From assembly GCF_023243115.1 (NCBI RefSeq), contig NZ_CP085081.1:4847256-4911255 (forward strand): a stretch of 64,000 nt of DNA, written 5' to 3'. Position numbers and translations under genes: made by a program. Source of the DNA: Sediminicoccus sp. KRV36 (GTDB taxonomy: Bacteria; Pseudomonadota; Alphaproteobacteria; Acetobacterales; Acetobacteraceae). This document shows, piece after piece, positions 61,809 through 64,000 of the stretch (positions are counted from its first letter, which is position 1; each line of letters starts with the position of its first letter). The notes beneath the pieces are model-generated. The model did no database searches. It saw only the letters and a program-made list of their open reading frames with translations, and was not told the origin of the DNA.

Positions 61809-62912
61809 TTAGGCGTTCTGCTTATGCTTGGCCGGCTCACGCTCCAGCATCGTCTTCAGGCGAGCATGCGGGCAATCGCCGTGTTCACGCGGGCATTGGC
61901 GCGCGCCGGCAAAGCTGCACAGGCTGCGTTCCGAGGCGCGCGTGCGCTGCACGAGATCCGCCATGGCAGCAATGAAGCCAGGGTCGCTGTTTTGCGCCGG
62001 CACACGGAAATAACCTGGAATTCCCAGGTGTTCCGCCTCCTCGCGATACTCCACATCCAGCTCGACCAGCGTCTCGGAGTGCTCCGAGACGAAGGCAATC
62101 GGGCTGATCAGGATGGCGACCTTTTCCTTGGCCGCCCGTTCGATTTCATCCTCGGTCGAGGGGCCGATCCATTTCTGCGGTGTGACGCGCGACTGGAAGC
62201 AGACGATCGCATCCAGTTCGGGGATGTTCAGCTGCGCGATGACGGCGGCCACGCTGCGCTCCACCTGCCACTGATACGGATCACCGGATTTGACGATGCT
62301 TTCCGGCAGGCCATGGGCGGAAAACAGGATGCGCAGTGGAATTTCGGCGGGCAGTTCGGCCCGCGCCTTGTCATAGGCTTCCTGCACCATGCGCGCGGTG
62401 GCGCTGGCATAGCCATCATCCGAGTGAAAACAGCACAGTGCGGTGGTGGGCACGCGCAGCCCCGCCGTCACACAGGCATCATTCCAGGCGGCGATGGAGG
62501 AGCCCGTCGTCGTCGTGGAGAATTGCGGGTAGAGCGGGATCAGCAGCACCTCGTCAGCGCCCCAGGATTGCACGGCACTCACCGCTTCATCGCTCATCGG
62601 GTGCCAATAGCGCATGGCCACGAAGCAGCGGTAATCCGTGCCCGGATCGCGCTGATGCAACAGCGTTTCCAGATGGCGCCCCTGCTCCTCGGTCAATTCG
62701 CGCAAGGGGGATTTGCCGCCGAGAACCGCGTAATTCTCCTGTGCCGGCTTGGTGCGCCGCCAGGCGATCAGCTTCGCGAGCCAGGGGCGGACAAAGCCCG
62801 GAACGCGCAGAATCGCCGGGTCACTGAACAGATTGACCAGAAAAGGGCGCACACTCTCAGGGGCGTCAGGGCCCCCAAGGTTGAACAAAACCACCGCTAC
62901 GCGCCGCGCCAT
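61809..62912 (-). CDS. hemH: Ferrochelatase
   Basis: A 367-residue enzyme that inserts iron into protoporphyrin IX, the last step of haem synthesis. Marks are VVLFNLGGPDAPESVRPFL, MRYWHPMSDEAV, LLIPLYPQFSTTTTGSS, the catalytic His region ILFSAHGLP, QSRVTPQKWIGPST and ISPIAFVSEHSETL. The C-terminus carries CX7CX6C (CSFAGARQCPREHGDC), which could ligate an Fe-S cluster as reported for some bacterial ferrochelatases. Start ATG at 62912; a TTG directly before it is unlikely. hemE lies 51 bp upstream, so hemE-hemH form a unit. Confidence 0.95.
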   Translation of the reverse strand: MARRVAVVLFNLGGPDAPESVRPFLVNLFSDPAILRVPGFVRPWLAKLIAWRRTKPAQENYAVLGGKSPLRELTEEQGRHLETLLHQRDPGTDYRCFVAMRYWHPMSDEAVSAVQSWGADEVLLIPLYPQFSTTTTGSSIAAWNDACVTAGLRVPTTALCCFHSDDGYASATARMVQEAYDKARAELPAEIPLRILFSAHGLPESIVKSGDPYQWQVERSVAAVIAQLNIPELDAIVCFQSRVTPQKWIGPSTEDEIERAAKEKVAILISPIAFVSEHSETLVELDVEYREEAEHLGIPGYFRVPAQNSDPGFIAAMADLVQRTRASERSLCSFAGARQCPREHGDCPHARLKTMLEREPAKHKQNA

Positions 62913-62963
62913 CAAGACAGACCCCCGGATTCCATCTGGGAAATACCCACTCTCGGCAGGGTT

Positions 62964-64000
62964 TCAAGCCGCGCGCAGAATTCGGAGCAATTCGACGACG
63001 TGTTCGGGGGGTGTGGAAATCTCGACGCCATGGCCAAGATTGAAGATGAAGGGCCGGCCCTTCATGGCGGCCAGGATGCTCTGTGCCTCGGCGCGCAGCG
63101 CGGCACCGCCACTGATCAGCACCTCCGGATCGAGATTGCCCTGCAAGGCGATATGAGCTGGCACATTGGCGGCTGCCCAGGCCGGGCTCATGGCCGTATC
63201 CATGCCGACCGCCTGCATGCCCGTGACCGCCGCATATTCCGCCAGCATCGGGCCGGCCAGGCGCGGGAAGCCGATCATCGGCATATTGGGCCTTGCGGCC
63301 TTGATCGCGGCGCGAAGCCTGCGGTTCGGTTCGATCACCCATTGGCGAAAGGCATTGGGCGCCAATTGGCCGGCCCAGGAATCAAACAGCATCAGCGCCT
63401 CGGCCCCCGCATCGGCCTGGGCCAGCAGATAGGCGAGGGTAGCGGCCTCCAGCTTCTCCACCAGGGCGCTGAACAGCGCGGGATTCTCATGGATCATCCG
63501 GCGGGCATGCTTGAACTCGCCGCCGCCCTTCCCCTCGACCATGTAGCAGGCAACCGTCCAGGGCGAGCCTGCGAAGCCGATCAGGGCGGTATTGGGGTGG
63601 GAGCGGGTCAGCTCAGCCCGGACGCGGCGGACGGTCTCCATGATGGGCGCAGCGCGCGCTGCGGCCCCTGCCACATCCAGCTTGTCCAGCCCGGCCTGAT
63701 CCATGATCGGAGGCAGGCGCGGCCCCTCGCCCTCGGCGAAGGTGAGGCCCTGCCCCATCGCCCAGGGCACCACGAGAATGTCGGAAAACAGGATGGCCGC
63801 ATCCATGCCATAGCGGCGGACCGGCTGGATCGTGACTTCCGCCGCCAGCTCCGGGTTGAAGCAAAGCTCCATGAAGCTGCCGGCTACGGCACGGGTGGCA
63901 CGGTATTCGGGAAGGTGGCGCCCCGCCTGGCGCATCAGCCAGACCGGAGGGGGCCAGACGCTCTCGCCGGAGAGCACTCGGAGGATGGGCTTGTCTGTCA
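62964..64000 (-). CDS. hemE: Uroporphyrinogen decarboxylase, cut at its first base
   Basis: HemE removes four acetate carboxyls of uroporphyrinogen III to give coproporphyrinogen III. The visible part covers all but the start: codons for TDKPILRVLSGESVWPPPVWLM run to the window edge, and the next base outside would complete the ATG. Conserved blocks are MRQAGRHLPEYR (usually GRYLPEYR, so Tyr is His here), ILFSDILVVPWAMGQ, GFAGSPWTVACYM, LFDSWAGQL and NLGHGV. It is upstream of hemH on the same strand. Confidence 0.96.
   Translation of the reverse strand, partial: TDKPILRVLSGESVWPPPVWLMRQAGRHLPEYRATRAVAGSFMELCFNPELAAEVTIQPVRRYGMDAAILFSDILVVPWAMGQGLTFAEGEGPRLPPIMDQAGLDKLDVAGAAARAAPIMETVRRVRAELTRSHPNTALIGFAGSPWTVACYMVEGKGGGEFKHARRMIHENPALFSALVEKLEAATLAYLLAQADAGAEALMLFDSWAGQLAPNAFRQWVIEPNRRLRAAIKAARPNMPMIGFPRLAGPMLAEYAAVTGMQAVGMDTAMSPAWAAANVPAHIALQGNLDPEVLISGGAALRAEAQSILAAMKGRPFIFNLGHGVEISTPPEHVVELLRILRAA

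Overview
The window is a gene-dense stretch of a very GC-rich bacterial chromosome. The gene set points to an alphaproteobacterium, most likely Acetobacteraceae of the Roseomonas type; this is inferred from protein character, not from a search. Pointers are lineage-typical families (TIGR02186 next to TauE/SafE, TIGR02302/DUF4175 after lysA, DUF3126, an HIG1-type twin-membrane protein, rph-rdgB, accD-folC) and the abundance of orphan solute-binding proteins (Bug/TctC, peptide-type) and TAXI-TRAP genes. I see no tRNA, rRNA, CRISPR array, phage, transposase or integrase, and no clear pseudogene. The last gene (hemE) is cut by the window edge at its start codon.

Layout. 1-8.6 kb: accD-folC (reverse), a class A PBP (1A type), an orphan azlD, a large MscS-type channel, an MFS transporter and an HIG1-like protein. 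8.6-20.6 kb: maeB, mutS-glnD, murJ, trpS and a peroxiredoxin-like/2OG-oxygenase fusion, with three distinct repeat or hairpin clusters in the gaps. 20.6-25.5 kb: a 5'-nucleotidase, then a tightly overlapping TauE/SafE-TIGR02186-USP-DUF2459 block and DUF3126. 25.6-28.6 kb: a GbsR/MarR regulator followed by cydAB (bd-type oxidase). 28.6-32.4 kb: an hldE-like gene whose second catalytic domain has lost its signature motif, divergent from a two-gene unit of unrecognised paralogous proteins. 32.4-46.9 kb: metabolic and transport genes (BKACE, MBL hydrolase plus Bug protein, rph-rdgB, a Tim44-like protein, a peptide-type binding protein plus cupin, a TPR protein, a TAXI-TRAP transporter, a CBS-BON protein, a cyclase-family hydrolase). 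46.9-51.7 kb: pbpC with small membrane or exported proteins, an RluA pseudouridine synthase and a GST. 51.7-56.1 kb: a fold-IV aminotransferase, and a GntR regulator divergent from a two-subunit UxaA-family lyase plus MFS transporter that looks like a sulfolactate- or hexonate-type catabolic unit. 56.2-64 kb: a membrane protein, lysA-DUF4175, a HAD phosphatase and hemE-hemH.

The most interesting signals are: the degenerate nucleotidyltransferase half of the hldE-like protein; the unrecognised pair at 30.2-32.4 kb with faint GGDEF/EAL-like character; a nested perfect inverted repeat just before the cyclase gene; a perfect 18-bp palindrome lying across the start codons of the regulator gene before cydAB; and an intergenic repeat family with conserved flanks and changing hairpin cores found at three places in the window.
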